Source: Streptomyces sennicomposti (GTDB lineage Bacteria; Actinomycetota; Actinomycetes; Streptomycetales; Streptomycetaceae). Taken from it: a stretch of DNA of 64,000 nucleotides. Location of the stretch: positions 62,001 through 126,000 of the forward strand of contig NZ_JAIOAB010000010.1 of NCBI RefSeq assembly GCF_019890635.1. Reading direction: 5' to 3'. The notes beneath the pieces were generated by a model, which was not told the origin of the DNA, did no database searches, and was given only the letters and a program-made list of their open reading frames with translations. Below, one piece after another: positions 53,988 through 63,307 of the stretch. How positions within the stretch are numbered: the first letter of the stretch is position 1; each line of letters begins with the position of its first letter. A program made the position numbers and the translations under genes.

Positions 53988-54971
53988 ATGGAGAAGCTCT
54001 CCACCGTCCTCGGCGACTATCCGCATGTGCGGGCGCTGACCGGCAACACCGCCGCCGTGACCGGCTACCGGATCGAGGAGGTCCAGGTCAGGCCCGTCAT
54101 CGGCGCCTACCGGCGGATGATCCGCGACCTGGAGTTCGACGTGTGCGAACTGGCGCCCGTCTCCTACCTGATGGCCCGCCAGGCCGGCGTCCCCCTCACC
54201 GCGGTCCCCGTCTTCCTCAACCGCCGCTTCCACCACGGCGACATCCAGTGCGGCGCCCGCTCCGGCATCCGGGCGCCGCGCGACCTGGAGGGTCGCCGGG
54301 TCGGCGTGCGCGCCTACTCGGTCAGCACCGGCGTCTGGGCGCGCGGCGTCCTCACCGAGGAGTACGGCGTCGACATCGACAAGATCACCTGGGTGGTCGA
54401 CGACGACGACCACGTCGAGGGACGCGTACCGCCCAACGTGGAACGCGTCACCGACGGCCGCTCGCTCGGCGAACTGCTGCGCGCCGGAGAGATCGACGCC
54501 GCCTTCACCGGCAACGCCGGCACCGGCCGGGCCGGAGCCCCGCGCAGCGGCTGGACCGCGACGGACGGACCCCGGGCCGACGACGGCGACGCCCCCTACC
54601 CGCTGTTCCCCGAGGCGGACGTCCTCGCCCGCGACCACCACCTGCGCACCGGCGTCTACCCGCTGCACTCCCTCATCACGCTGCGCACGGACCTCGTCGA
54701 CCGCGACCCGTCCCTGCCCACCGCCCTGTACGCCGCGTTCGCCGAGGCCAAGCGGCGGCAGACGGCCGCCGACCCGGACTGGACCGAGCTGCCCAGGTTC
54801 GCCCGGCAGGCCGGCCAGACCGGCGGCGACCCCGTGCCCTACGGCATCGCCGCCAACGAGCCCAGCCTCGCCGCCCTCGTCCGCCACTCCCGCGACCAGG
54901 GACTGCTGGACGCGGGATTCCCCGACGACATCCGCGCGCTGTTCGCCGACGGCGACTACCCCGACGCCTGA
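53988..54971 (+). CDS. 4,5-dihydroxyphthalate decarboxylase-like protein, paralog 3
   Basis: A 327-residue member of the family with VLGDYPHVRALTGN, EFDVCELAPVSYLMARQAGVPL, RRVGVRAYSVSTGVWARGVL, EEYGVDIDKITWVVDDDDHV and a C-terminal PVPYGIAANEPSL that paralogs 1 and 2 lack. It is the closest of the three to full-length DHP decarboxylases. The ATG at 53988, after AAAGGCAGGAA, is preferred to one at 53967. Followed 15 bases later by an amidohydrolase gene. Confidence 0.83.
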   Translation: MEKLSTVLGDYPHVRALTGNTAAVTGYRIEEVQVRPVIGAYRRMIRDLEFDVCELAPVSYLMARQAGVPLTAVPVFLNRRFHHGDIQCGARSGIRAPRDLEGRRVGVRAYSVSTGVWARGVLTEEYGVDIDKITWVVDDDDHVEGRVPPNVERVTDGRSLGELLRAGEIDAAFTGNAGTGRAGAPRSGWTATDGPRADDGDAPYPLFPEADVLARDHHLRTGVYPLHSLITLRTDLVDRDPSLPTALYAAFAEAKRRQTAADPDWTELPRFARQAGQTGGDPVPYGIAANEPSLAALVRHSRDQGLLDAGFPDDIRALFADGDYPDA

Positions 54972-54986
54972 CAGGAGCGAGGAACC

Positions 54987-55841
54987 ATGGACATCATCGA
55001 CACGCACTGCCACGTCATCGCCGACGACCGGGAGCGCTACCCGTGGTCGCCCATCGGCGGCAAGGCGTCGGCCTGGGCCGCCTCCCGGCCGGTCACCGCC
55101 GAGGGCATGATCGCCCACATGGACGAGACGGGCATCCAGCGGTCCGTCCTCGTCCAGGCCACCACCGCCTACGGCTACGACAACTCCTACGTCCTCGACA
55201 GCCGCGCCGCCCACCCGGACCGGTTCATCGCCGTCGGCACCTTCGACCCGCTCGCCCCCGACGCCCCGGCGCGGCTGGCCGCGGCCGTCTCGGGGCGGGG
55301 ACTCGCGGGCGTACGGCTGTTCACCAGCGGCAGCACCGTACCCACCCAGGGCGAATGGTTCGCCGCTCCCGAGTCCTACGCCTTCTGGGAGGCCGCGACC
55401 GAACTGGACGTCACCGTGTGTCTGCAGATGCGGCTCGGCCCCGCCACCCGGCAGCTCACGGAACTGCTGGAGCGGTACCCCGGCGTCCGGGTGCTCCTGG
55501 ACCACATCGGCTACCCCGACATCGCGGCCGGCCCCGCCCGGGCCGGCAAGGAGGTCGCGCAGCTCGCCGCCCACCCGAACCTGTACCTGAAGCTCACCCA
55601 CCGCAATCTCGAACCGCTGCGGGCGGTGGGGGAGGAGGCGATCGAGTTCCTCACCCCGGTGGTGGACGCCTTCGGCGCCGGGCGGCGCATCGCCTGGGGC
55701 TCCAACCTCCCGGCGGCCGAGCAGTCCCTGACCGAACTGGTCGATCTGGCCCGGACGGTGCTGGCGCCGCTGCCCGGGACGGCGCGTCGGGAGATCTTCG
55801 CGGGAACCGCGCGGCGCCTGTATCCGGCACTGGCCGGGTAG
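54987..55841 (+). CDS. Amidohydrolase (COG3618, lactonase/LigI-like)
   Basis: A 284-residue TIM-barrel hydrolase with MDIIDTHCHV (intact HxH), SVLVQATTAYGYDN, VCLQMRLGP, VLLDHIGYPD and AWGSNLPAAEQS. The last stretch has Asn where the catalytic aspartate is usual (WGSD). This group includes 2-pyrone-4,6-dicarboxylate lactonase and other lactonases. It could open a lactone in the same pathway, but the Asn makes hydrolytic activity uncertain. It follows paralog 3 closely and ends 75 bases before the GntR start. Confidence 0.83.
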   Translation: MDIIDTHCHVIADDRERYPWSPIGGKASAWAASRPVTAEGMIAHMDETGIQRSVLVQATTAYGYDNSYVLDSRAAHPDRFIAVGTFDPLAPDAPARLAAAVSGRGLAGVRLFTSGSTVPTQGEWFAAPESYAFWEAATELDVTVCLQMRLGPATRQLTELLERYPGVRVLLDHIGYPDIAAGPARAGKEVAQLAAHPNLYLKLTHRNLEPLRAVGEEAIEFLTPVVDAFGAGRRIAWGSNLPAAEQSLTELVDLARTVLAPLPGTARREIFAGTARRLYPALAG

Positions 55842-55916
55842 GGGGCTGACCTGCCATGCAGTCGGCCACGCTTCCCGCCCCGGCTTCCCACCCCACGCAA
55901 CGGAAGGGCGGTCCAG

Positions 55917-56603
55917 GTGGACCACGACGGCGACATGACCGGGGCGCGGACATCGGGCACCCGGCAGAGCCAGGCGTACGAGGGACTTCGCGCGCTGCTG
56001 CTGTCGGGCAGCGTCCCGCCCGGCGCCCGGCTGACCGAGGCGGACCTCACCAGGATGTTCGACGTGTCCCGCAGCACCATGCGTTCCGCGCTGGTGCGGC
56101 TGACCCAGGAGGGCTACGTCACCAGCGAGGTCAACCGCGGGGTGCGGACCCGGAGTTTCTCCGTGGAGGAGGCGGCGGACATCCTGGAGGCCCGCGAGAC
56201 GCTGGAGTCGGCGCTCGCCGGCAAGGCGGCACAGCGCGCCACCGCCGAGGAGATCGAGGAGATGCGCCGCACCCTCCAGGCCATGGAGGAGTCCAAGGCC
56301 CGCGGCGACCAGGAGGCCTACTCGCGCGGCAACCGCAGCTTCCACCAGCAGGTCAAGCTCGCCGCGCACCAGGCGACCCTGGCCCGCGCCTACGACACCC
56401 TGCTCTACCCGCTGGTGATGCGGCAGTACCGCAACCTCTCCGCGCAGCACCCCAGATCGGGGTCGCTGGAGGAACACCAGGCCATCCTTCTCGCCATCGT
56501 CACACGCAACCCGGACGCGGCCGTCGCGGCGATGCGCCATCACGTCGGCTCCGCCCGCAGGGCGCTGCTGCTGGACAAGTCCCCGGTGCCTCCGGTCCTG
56601 TGA
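55917..56603 (+). CDS. GntR-family regulator, FCD subfamily, second copy
   Basis: A 228-residue repressor nearly collinear with the one at 41842: [60 protein letters not shown] and the metal-type histidines in [14 protein letters not shown] and [14 protein letters not shown]. The wing and recognition helix are almost identical, so both should recognise the same operator. It is encoded inside the operon it presumably controls. The GTG start follows GGAAGGGCGGTCCAG. Confidence 0.88.
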   Translation: MDHDGDMTGARTSGTRQSQAYEGLRALLLSGSVPPGARLTEADLTRMFDVSRSTMRSALVRLTQEGYVTSEVNRGVRTRSFSVEEAADILEARETLESALAGKAAQRATAEEIEEMRRTLQAMEESKARGDQEAYSRGNRSFHQQVKLAAHQATLARAYDTLLYPLVMRQYRNLSAQHPRSGSLEEHQAILLAIVTRNPDAAVAAMRHHVGSARRALLLDKSPVPPVL

Positions 56604-56629
56604 CCGGCGGCCGGGGCGGGCAGGACCAC

Positions 56630-58219
56630 ATGCGTCACGTCGTGGACACCGAGGCGGGCTCCGTCGAGGGAGTCGTGTGCCAGGACCGCTCGGTGACCGT
56701 CTTCCGGGGCATCCCCTACGCCGCGCCGCCGGTCGGCGAACGGCGCTGGCGGGCCCCCGAGCCTCCGCCGCGCTGGGCGGGGGTCCGCCGGGCCGACCGG
56801 TTCGGTCCGATGTGCCCCCAGGCGCCCACCGACGCGGCGGCCACCGGTGTCGACGTGCCGATGAGCGAGGACTGCCTGACCCTGAACATCTGGACCGGCG
56901 CCGCGTCCACCGCGGAGCTGCGCCCGGTCCTCGTGTGGATCTACGGCGGCGGCTTCCGCGCGGGCACCGGAGCACATCCGCGCTACGACGGCGAGAACCT
57001 GGCGCGCAAGGGACTCGTGGTCGTCACCCTCAACTACCGTCTGGGCGCCTTCGGTTTCCTCGCCACCGGCGAGTTGAGCGAGGAGTCCGCACACGGAACG
57101 TCCGGCAACTACGGGCTGCTCGACTGTATTGCGGCCCTGCGCTGGGTGCGTGACAATGTGGCGGGCTTCGGCGGCGACCCGGACCGGGTCACCGTCGCCG
57201 GCCAGTCCGCGGGGGCGGGCATGGTCAACTTCCTGGCCATGTCCCCGCTCGCCAAGGGACTCTTCCACCGGGCCGTGGCCCAGAGCCACGCCCGGTACGC
57301 GAGAGACCCCGAACTGCGCTACCTCTCCACCTCCTACCGCCTTCCCGCCGACGCCGAACAGGCGGGAGAGCGCTACGCGAGGGCGCACGGCGCCCGCACG
57401 GTGCGCCGGCTGCGGGCTCTGCACTGGAGCAAGCTGGTCGACGGGCACCATCCCGTCGACACGGCCGTGGAGACCGGCGGCCCGGCGGGACCCCCGCTCT
57501 TCCGGCCGGTCGTCGACGGGTGGGCGATCCCGGCCGGCTACGACGAGACGTACACCCGGGGCGGCCAGAACGACGTCGACTACCTCACCGGCAACAACCT
57601 GGACGAGAGCGGCGCCGTACCGCAGACGGCGGTCGCCGCGCTGCGGGCCGGCCGCCGCACCCCCCGCCCCGGATCGCCGCCGGTCCATGTGACGCTCCAG
57701 GAGCATGTGGAGGCGGCGCACCGCAAGTTCGGGCAGCTGGCCGGCGAATTCCTGCGCCTGTACCCGGCGACGACGGACGACGAGGCCGCCGCGGCCGCCT
57801 CCCGGGCCGCACGCGACAACTCCCGTCTGTCGACCCACCTGTGGGGCAGGGACTGGAGCCGGCACACCACCCGCGGCCTGCACACGTATCACTGGACCCA
57901 CCGCGCCCCGGCGCCGGGCGGCGGTCCGAGACGTGCCTGGCACGGCTCCGAGATCGACTACGTCTTCCACAACCCGCCCGGCGGCACGGCGTCGTGGACC
58001 GAGCAGGACCACGACATCGCCGAGACCCTCTCCTCCTACTGGATCAACTTCGCCGCCACCGGCGACCCCAACGGCGGCGGTCTGCCCCGCTGGCCCGCGT
58101 TCGACCCCGACGCCGGCACGGTCATGGAACTCGGCGCACGTTTTCGCCCCATCCCTGTCGCGGACCCGCGGCGCACCGATTTCTGGACCCGCTTCTTCGA
58201 CACCCAACAGGCCTGGTGA
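56630..58219 (+). CDS. Type B carboxylesterase (para-nitrobenzyl esterase/cholinesterase-like)
   Basis: A 529-residue esterase with [31 protein letters not shown], the oxyanion GGGF in [10 protein letters not shown], nucleophile serine in [10 protein letters not shown], an acid in GNNLDESG and the histidine in [11 protein letters not shown]. It probably hydrolyses an alkyl or aryl ester before ring metabolism. No signal peptide, so it acts inside the cell after uptake. The ATG at 56630 has GGCAGGA upstream. A GTG at 56600 that overlaps the GntR stop is an alternative. Confidence 0.87.
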   Translation: MRHVVDTEAGSVEGVVCQDRSVTVFRGIPYAAPPVGERRWRAPEPPPRWAGVRRADRFGPMCPQAPTDAAATGVDVPMSEDCLTLNIWTGAASTAELRPVLVWIYGGGFRAGTGAHPRYDGENLARKGLVVVTLNYRLGAFGFLATGELSEESAHGTSGNYGLLDCIAALRWVRDNVAGFGGDPDRVTVAGQSAGAGMVNFLAMSPLAKGLFHRAVAQSHARYARDPELRYLSTSYRLPADAEQAGERYARAHGARTVRRLRALHWSKLVDGHHPVDTAVETGGPAGPPLFRPVVDGWAIPAGYDETYTRGGQNDVDYLTGNNLDESGAVPQTAVAALRAGRRTPRPGSPPVHVTLQEHVEAAHRKFGQLAGEFLRLYPATTDDEAAAAASRAARDNSRLSTHLWGRDWSRHTTRGLHTYHWTHRAPAPGGGPRRAWHGSEIDYVFHNPPGGTASWTEQDHDIAETLSSYWINFAATGDPNGGGLPRWPAFDPDAGTVMELGARFRPIPVADPRRTDFWTRFFDTQQAW

Positions 58220-58241
58220 ACAGGTGAACAAAGGAGTTCCC

Positions 58242-59279
58242 ATGAGACGCCGTACGACTGCCCGCCGCCTCGCCCCGGCCACCGCCGCGATCCTCGGCGC
58301 CGCACTGCTGTCCGCGTGCGGCGACGACGGATCGTCCTCGACCGGCGCGGACGGCACGACCACCGTCTCGGTGGGCGTCAGCGGCAACGTCTTCGACCTG
58401 TCCATCCGCCTGGCGGACGCGAACGGCTACTTCGCGAAGCAGAAGATCAAGGTCAAGTACGTGACGCTGACCGCCTCCACGGGCACCTCGGCCCTGGAGT
58501 CGGGCTCGGTGCAGTTCCTCAACTCCAGCCCCACCGGGTTCCTCTCCGCCCTCTCCAAGAAGCTCCCGGAGGTCTCGGTCGCCACCAACGGCGGCGGCAA
58601 CCCGCTCGGCATAGTCGTCAGCGACGAGTTCGCCAAGAAGCACCAGCTCACCGCCGACACCCCCGCCGACCAGGTGGCCAAGGCCCTGGCCGACTCCACG
58701 GCCGGCGCCAGTTCCGCCAACACCAAGGCCGAGGCGGGCATCTTCCTCAAGGCGCACGGTGTCGACCCGGACAAGCTGAAGTGGGTCTCGTTGCCGAGCC
58801 CCGCCGCCGACAAGGCCGCCCTCACCAAGGGCGAGGTCGACTGGTTCATCACCTCCGAGCCGATCCCGCTCCAGGTCCAGCACCAGGGCGACGGCGTCGT
58901 GGTCGCCGACTCGGCCAAGGTGCCCGAGTGGGCCTACGAGCAGGCCGGATACGGACAGGTCGTCGTGGCGAAGAAGAGCTACGCGAAATCCCACGAGAAG
59001 GTCGTGAAGGGATTCGCCACCGCCGTCCAGGAGGCGACGGCCTATCTCAGCTCCCACGAGTCCGGCGACGCGAAGGTGCTGGCCGCGGCCCGCACCACGC
59101 TGCCCGGCACCCCCGACGACGTGCTGGCCGCCTCGGTCGGCCAGGTGGACTGGCCCGAGAGCGCCAAGCAGGACGAGGCCGGGTGGAAGAAGACCCTCGC
59201 CTTCGTCAAGGACGCGATCGGCGCGGTGCCCGACGCGTCCGTCTCCGCGGACGACTGGACCAACACCTACCTGCCGTGA
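58242..59279 (+). CDS. ABC transporter substrate-binding lipoprotein, NMT1/THI5 type, second copy
   Basis: A 345-residue lipoprotein with lipobox LSAC (about Cys26) and the same motifs as the protein at 40577: GNVFDLSIRLADANGYFAKQ, ESGSVQFLNSSPTGFLSAL, SSANTKAEAGIFLKAHGVDP, DWFITSEPIPLQVQ. AAAGGAG precedes the ATG. The permease gene follows 32 bases later, so this is the operon-encoded binding protein. The serine/glycine/threonine-rich linker after the cysteine is typical. Confidence 0.89.
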   Translation: MRRRTTARRLAPATAAILGAALLSACGDDGSSSTGADGTTTVSVGVSGNVFDLSIRLADANGYFAKQKIKVKYVTLTASTGTSALESGSVQFLNSSPTGFLSALSKKLPEVSVATNGGGNPLGIVVSDEFAKKHQLTADTPADQVAKALADSTAGASSANTKAEAGIFLKAHGVDPDKLKWVSLPSPAADKAALTKGEVDWFITSEPIPLQVQHQGDGVVVADSAKVPEWAYEQAGYGQVVVAKKSYAKSHEKVVKGFATAVQEATAYLSSHESGDAKVLAAARTTLPGTPDDVLAASVGQVDWPESAKQDEAGWKKTLAFVKDAIGAVPDASVSADDWTNTYLP

Positions 59280-59311
59280 CCCGGCCCACCGACAACGGAA
59301 AAGAGCAGACC

Positions 59312-60178
59312 ATGGCAACCGTCACCGACAAGGCCGTGACCAGGACCGGCCCCGAGACGGCCGCGCCCGCCGCGAAGACGGCGCGCGCCCGACTGCAGAG
59401 CACCGCAGCCGTCATCGTGCTGCGGATCCTGGTCATCCTGCTCGCCCTCGTCCTGTGGCAGGTGATGAGCGGCCCCGTCGTCCCCGAGTACGCGGTCAGC
59501 AAGCCCACCGACGTGTACGACGCGCTGATCGACATGCTCGGTTCGTCGACCGGCTGGAACGACATCGAGGTCACCGCGATAGAGGTGCTGGCCGGCTTCG
59601 GCCTCGGGGTCGCCGCGGGCACCGTGATGGGGCTGGTGCTGGGCTCCTTCCCCCTCCTGGGAAGGGTGCTGGAACCGCTCGTCGCGGCCGTCAACGGCAT
59701 ACCGAAGATCGCGCTCGCCCCGCTGTTCCTGCTGTTCTTCGGCATCGGACAGTGGTCGAAGATCACCATCGCCATGACCGGCGTCGCCTTCGTCGTCTTC
59801 TACAACATCTACCTCGGCCTGCGGCTGCGGGAACGCGAACTCGTCGAGGTCGTCCAGGTGATGGGCGGCCGCAGGCACCACGTGCTCGGCTATGTCACCC
59901 TCCCGACGCTCGCCGCGCCGTTCTTCGCCGCGCTCAAGACGGGCGGCCCGCTCGCCATCCTCGGTGTCATCGGCGGCGAGTTCATCGCCTCCTCCGAGGG
60001 AGTGGGGCACGAACTGTTCACGGCGGCCCAGAACCTCGACGCCGCCGCCGAGTTCGCCGGACTGATCGTCCTGGTCGCGCTCACGCTCGCCCTCAACGGC
60101 GTGCTGACCGCGCTCGATTCGTACGCCCTCAAGCGCCTCGGCCTCGCGGCCCGCCGCCGGCCGCAGCCCAAGAACTGA
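59312..60178 (+). CDS. ABC transporter permease, nitrate/taurine (SsuC/TauC) type
   Basis: A 288-residue permease with about six transmembrane segments and the ATPase-coupling loop RELVEVVQVMGGRRHHVLGY followed by PTLAAPFFAALKTG. It is the only permease of this type in the window and should work with the ATPase at 45391. The last segment (AEFAGLIVLVALTLALNGVL) ends near the basic C-terminus. Confidence 0.89.
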   Translation: MATVTDKAVTRTGPETAAPAAKTARARLQSTAAVIVLRILVILLALVLWQVMSGPVVPEYAVSKPTDVYDALIDMLGSSTGWNDIEVTAIEVLAGFGLGVAAGTVMGLVLGSFPLLGRVLEPLVAAVNGIPKIALAPLFLLFFGIGQWSKITIAMTGVAFVVFYNIYLGLRLRERELVEVVQVMGGRRHHVLGYVTLPTLAAPFFAALKTGGPLAILGVIGGEFIASSEGVGHELFTAAQNLDAAAEFAGLIVLVALTLALNGVLTALDSYALKRLGLAARRRPQPKN

Positions 60179-60215
60179 CCCTCCGACGCCTCGGCACGAG
60201 AAGGGAACACCCACG

Positions 60216-61436
60216 ATGAACGATTCCCCGCCCCCGCCACCCCACGCCGACCGCGGCGCCCGGCCACCACGACGGCCCTCCCGAAGGGCCCTGCTCACCG
60301 CCGTCACCGCGGCCTCCGCCGCGAGCGCCGTCCCGCTGCTGTCCGCCGGCCCGGCCGCGGCGGCGCCGGGCCGCAGCGAGGATCTGCTGTACATCGGAAC
60401 CTGGGGACAGAACCAGGTGCACGCCGTGAGGTTCGACCCCGTCCGGGGCGCCATGACCCCGCTCGGGCCGGTCGCGGAGATCAGCGCCGGCTGGGTGGCG
60501 GTGCATCCGCGCCGCCCCGTCCTCTACGTCGCCGGCGCCGAACAGGGCGGTTTCGTCCGCGCCTTCGGCATCGACGACGCCACGGGGGCGCTGCGGCAGA
60601 CCGGGGAGATCGGGACGGAGCCCGTCCCGACCGGCAGTGGAGGGCTGTCGTATCTCGCCCCCACCGCGGACGCGGGCGCCCTGCTGGTCGCCGACTTCGC
60701 GGCCGGCCGCGCGGTGACGGTCTCCCTCACCGCCGACGGCGCACTCGGCACGGTGACCTCCAGCGTGCTGGACACCGGCTCGGGCCCCAGTCCGCGCCAG
60801 GCCGGGCCGCATCCGCATCATGTGGTCGTCGACCCGAGCGGCGCCTTCGCCCTGGTCGCGGACTTCGGCGCCGACCGGGTGTTCGTCTACGACCACGACC
60901 GGGCGACGCACCGCATCTCCGCCGGCCCCGCAGGCCCCGGTTCCTTCGCCACGGCGCCGGGGTCGGGCCCGCGCCGCCTCGCCTTCCACCCGAACGGGCG
61001 GACGGCCTACCTGCTGAGCGAACTGACCGCCGATCTCAGGGTCCTGGACTGGGACGCGCGTGGGGGAGTCCTGACGGAGCGGCAGTCGCTGACGACCGAC
61101 GCGCCGGAGCACACCGGCGCCACGAGCGCCGCCGAACTGGCGGTCAGCCGCGACGGCCGGCACGTCTATGTCTCCAACCGCGGCGACAACGCCCTGGTCG
61201 TCTTCGCGGCCGCGCCCGGCACCGGCCTGCTCACCGAGGTCCAGCGCGTCCCCTGCGGCGGCGTCACCCCGTGGAGCATGACACTGCACCCCGACGGGCG
61301 ATGGCTGTTCGTCGCCAACGAGGCGAGCGGCAGCGTCAACCTCTTCCGCGTCCATCCGGGATCCGGCCGGCTCACGGACACCGGTACGTCCGTCGCCGTA
61401 CCCAACCCGGACTGCGTCGCCGTCCGCCGCCGCTGA
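60216..61436 (+). CDS. Secreted lactonase, 6-phosphogluconolactonase/muconate-cycloisomerase (YbhE) beta-propeller type
   Basis: A 406-residue protein with a twin-arginine-type signal (RRPSRRALLTAVTAASAASA and an alanine-rich cleavage region), then seven lactonase propeller blades (YIGTWGQNQVHAVRFD, HPRRPVLYVAGA, PHPHHVVVDPSGAFALVADF, VYVSNRGDNALVVF, HPDGRWLFVANEASGSV). The family holds 6-phosphogluconolactonase and 3-carboxy-cis,cis-muconate cyclase. Export suggests action on an extracellular lactone or a binding role. Last gene of the rightward block. Confidence 0.83.
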   Translation: MNDSPPPPPHADRGARPPRRPSRRALLTAVTAASAASAVPLLSAGPAAAAPGRSEDLLYIGTWGQNQVHAVRFDPVRGAMTPLGPVAEISAGWVAVHPRRPVLYVAGAEQGGFVRAFGIDDATGALRQTGEIGTEPVPTGSGGLSYLAPTADAGALLVADFAAGRAVTVSLTADGALGTVTSSVLDTGSGPSPRQAGPHPHHVVVDPSGAFALVADFGADRVFVYDHDRATHRISAGPAGPGSFATAPGSGPRRLAFHPNGRTAYLLSELTADLRVLDWDARGGVLTERQSLTTDAPEHTGATSAAELAVSRDGRHVYVSNRGDNALVVFAAAPGTGLLTEVQRVPCGGVTPWSMTLHPDGRWLFVANEASGSVNLFRVHPGSGRLTDTGTSVAVPNPDCVAVRRR

Positions 61437-61556
61437 CACCGGCGCCGCCGACTCGCCTCGCCCCCGCGCACCGGACGCCCCGGGTGCCGCCGGTACTCCC
61501 GGCCGCACCCGGCGAGCGGTGTCCTTCGGCACGGCGCGCCCCCGCATGCGGCCGTG

Positions 61557-62834
61557 TCAGCCGGCTGCGGCCGTACGGCGCGAGGGCAGGGACACGGCGA
61601 GCATCACCAGCCCGACGGCCGCCGCGGCGACCCCGCCGGTCAGCAGCGCGCTGCGCGGACCGTACGCGGCGCCGATCGCGCCGACGGCCGGCGCGCCGAT
61701 GACGGTGCCGCCCATCCAGCCGATCGACCAGAGGGACATGACGCGCCCGCGCATCTGGGGCACGGCCTCCATCTGCAGGACGGTCTTCGCCGACGAGTTG
61801 AAGGTGATCGACCCGGATCCCACGAGCACCAGAACGGCCAGCGCCAGCGGCAGGTTCGGCGCCAGCGCCGCGGCGCAGATCAGGCTGCCCCAGATCACCG
61901 CCGACAGCGCCAGGGACCGGGTGGTGACCCGGCGACGCCGTACCGCCACGAACCCCCCGACGACGGCGCCCACGCTCATGACCGCCATCGAGCCGCCGTA
62001 GCCCTGCGCGCCGGCGTGGAAGCCGTCGGTGGTGAGCAGCGGGAGACTGACCGGGAACTCCCAGGTCAGGATGCCCGTGACGTACACCATGACCATGGGG
62101 TGCAGCAGGCGCGGGGTGCGCCGGATGTAGGCGAGGCCGGCCCGGATCTGCCCCTTGGCCGGGGTCTCCCGCTCGGTGGGGATCATCTCCGCGGGGCGCA
62201 GGGCGAGCAGGGAGGCGATGACGGCCAGGAACGACAGGGTGTCCAGCGCGAAACAGGGCGTCACACCCAGGGCGGCGATGATGACACCGGCGAGGCCCGG
62301 CCCGATGAGCTTCGCGGTGTTGATGAGGGTCGAGTTGATCGCGATGGCGTTGGTCAGGTACTCCCGTTCGACCAGCTCGCTGATCAGGCTCTGGCGCGCG
62401 GGATTGTCGAAGACGCTGACCAGGCCGAGCACCAGCATGAACACGATGAGCAGCGGGAGCGTCATCAGGCCCGCCCAGGACAGTGCGGTGAGCAGCGCGC
62501 CCTGGACGGCGAAGCAGATCTGGGTGAGCGTCAGCAGGCGGCGGCGGTCATGACGGTCCACCACGAGACCGCCCCACGCGCCCAGCAGGAGGATCGGCAG
62601 ATAGCGGGCGGCGGTGACGACACCGAGCATCGTGCCGCTGTGCGTGAGTTCCAGTGCCAGCCAGCCCACCGCGACCGTCTGCATCCAGCTGCCGACCACG
62701 GAGGTGGACTGCCCGATGGTGTACAGGCGGTAGTTGCGGATCCTCAGGGAGGCGAAACCGCTCAGGCGCGCCGTGCCGTCGCCCGGTTCGGCGGGGACGG
62801 GGGGAGGGGGCGGCTTGCGGTCGATGTCGCTCAT
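61557..62834 (-). CDS. MFS transporter (multidrug/enterobactin-exporter-like, 12-TM)
   Basis: A 425-residue MFS protein with about 12 hydrophobic segments and motif A as GAWGGLVVDRHDRRRLL. It begins SFASLRIRNYRLYTIGQSTSVVGSWMQTVAV after a polar N-terminus, the pattern of MFS_3/EntS-type exporters. The ATG at 62834 follows GGAGCGTTG. An upstream ATG at 62849 is less good. It converges with the lactonase gene. Whether it belongs to the catabolon is unclear. Confidence 0.87.
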   Translation of the reverse strand: MSDIDRKPPPPPVPAEPGDGTARLSGFASLRIRNYRLYTIGQSTSVVGSWMQTVAVGWLALELTHSGTMLGVVTAARYLPILLLGAWGGLVVDRHDRRRLLTLTQICFAVQGALLTALSWAGLMTLPLLIVFMLVLGLVSVFDNPARQSLISELVEREYLTNAIAINSTLINTAKLIGPGLAGVIIAALGVTPCFALDTLSFLAVIASLLALRPAEMIPTERETPAKGQIRAGLAYIRRTPRLLHPMVMVYVTGILTWEFPVSLPLLTTDGFHAGAQGYGGSMAVMSVGAVVGGFVAVRRRRVTTRSLALSAVIWGSLICAAALAPNLPLALAVLVLVGSGSITFNSSAKTVLQMEAVPQMRGRVMSLWSIGWMGGTVIGAPAVGAIGAAYGPRSALLTGGVAAAAVGLVMLAVSLPSRRTAAAG

Positions 62835-62849
62835 CAACGCTCCGTGCAC

Positions 62850-63187
62850 GCGGGCCGGTGAGAAGATTTCGGGGCGGTACTACCTAGGAGTTCCACGACG
62901 GTGTCGTTCGGAAACGGTAGTCCACCGCCACGCGGAGGGACAAGGCCCCGTCCATGCCGTGACACCCGGCGTTCACGGCCCTGTTGAGCGGGGCGCAAGG
63001 GTGCGGTGGCTCCGCCTCACTCGTCGAGCGAGGCGTGGGAAGCCCGTGCGTGTCCAGCGCCATAAGTTCAGCTTCGAAACCAACTGGACGTCCCCTGCCG
63101 GCAGTGCCGCGCACCGGAGGCGCTCGGCTCTCCGGTCGGTGCGAAGGCAGCCCGGACGGACGTCTCACAGGACACACTTCCCGCGGT
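62850..63187. other. Intergenic region between the minus-strand MFS gene and the last GntR control region
   Basis: No gene is credible here. It should contain the MFS promoter on the minus strand. The whole gap 62835-63474 also includes two GntR sites and one promoter listed separately. Confidence 0.45.
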
Positions 63188-63198
63188 TTGTCGGACAA
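63188..63198. promoter_or_regulatory. Upstream GntR operator (TTGTCGGACAA)
   Basis: Perfect palindrome, 120 bases before the second site at 63308, nearly the spacing of the pair at 40236/40352. Confidence 0.7.
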
Positions 63199-63268
63199 TT
63201 CATAGGCCTTGCGGGGAACCCTTGCTGGCGACCACATGGTTTTTTCGGTGCATCCCTTGTCGTTTCTC

Positions 63269-63297
63269 TTGTCGGTGGATTTCCCCGGTGTTACGGT
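63269..63297 (+). promoter_or_regulatory. Promoter of the beta-propeller gene
   Basis: TTGTCG (63269-63274), 17-base spacer, TACGGT (63292-63297), the same layout as at 40310 and 45176. Confidence 0.7.
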
Positions 63298-63307
63298 CGC
63301 GCCCAGC

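Noticed and set aside
52959..56975. A very long open frame (1338 codons) on the minus strand
   Set aside because: It lies opposite several well-supported genes with clear domains. It is a shadow produced by extreme GC content at third positions and has no recognisable domain.
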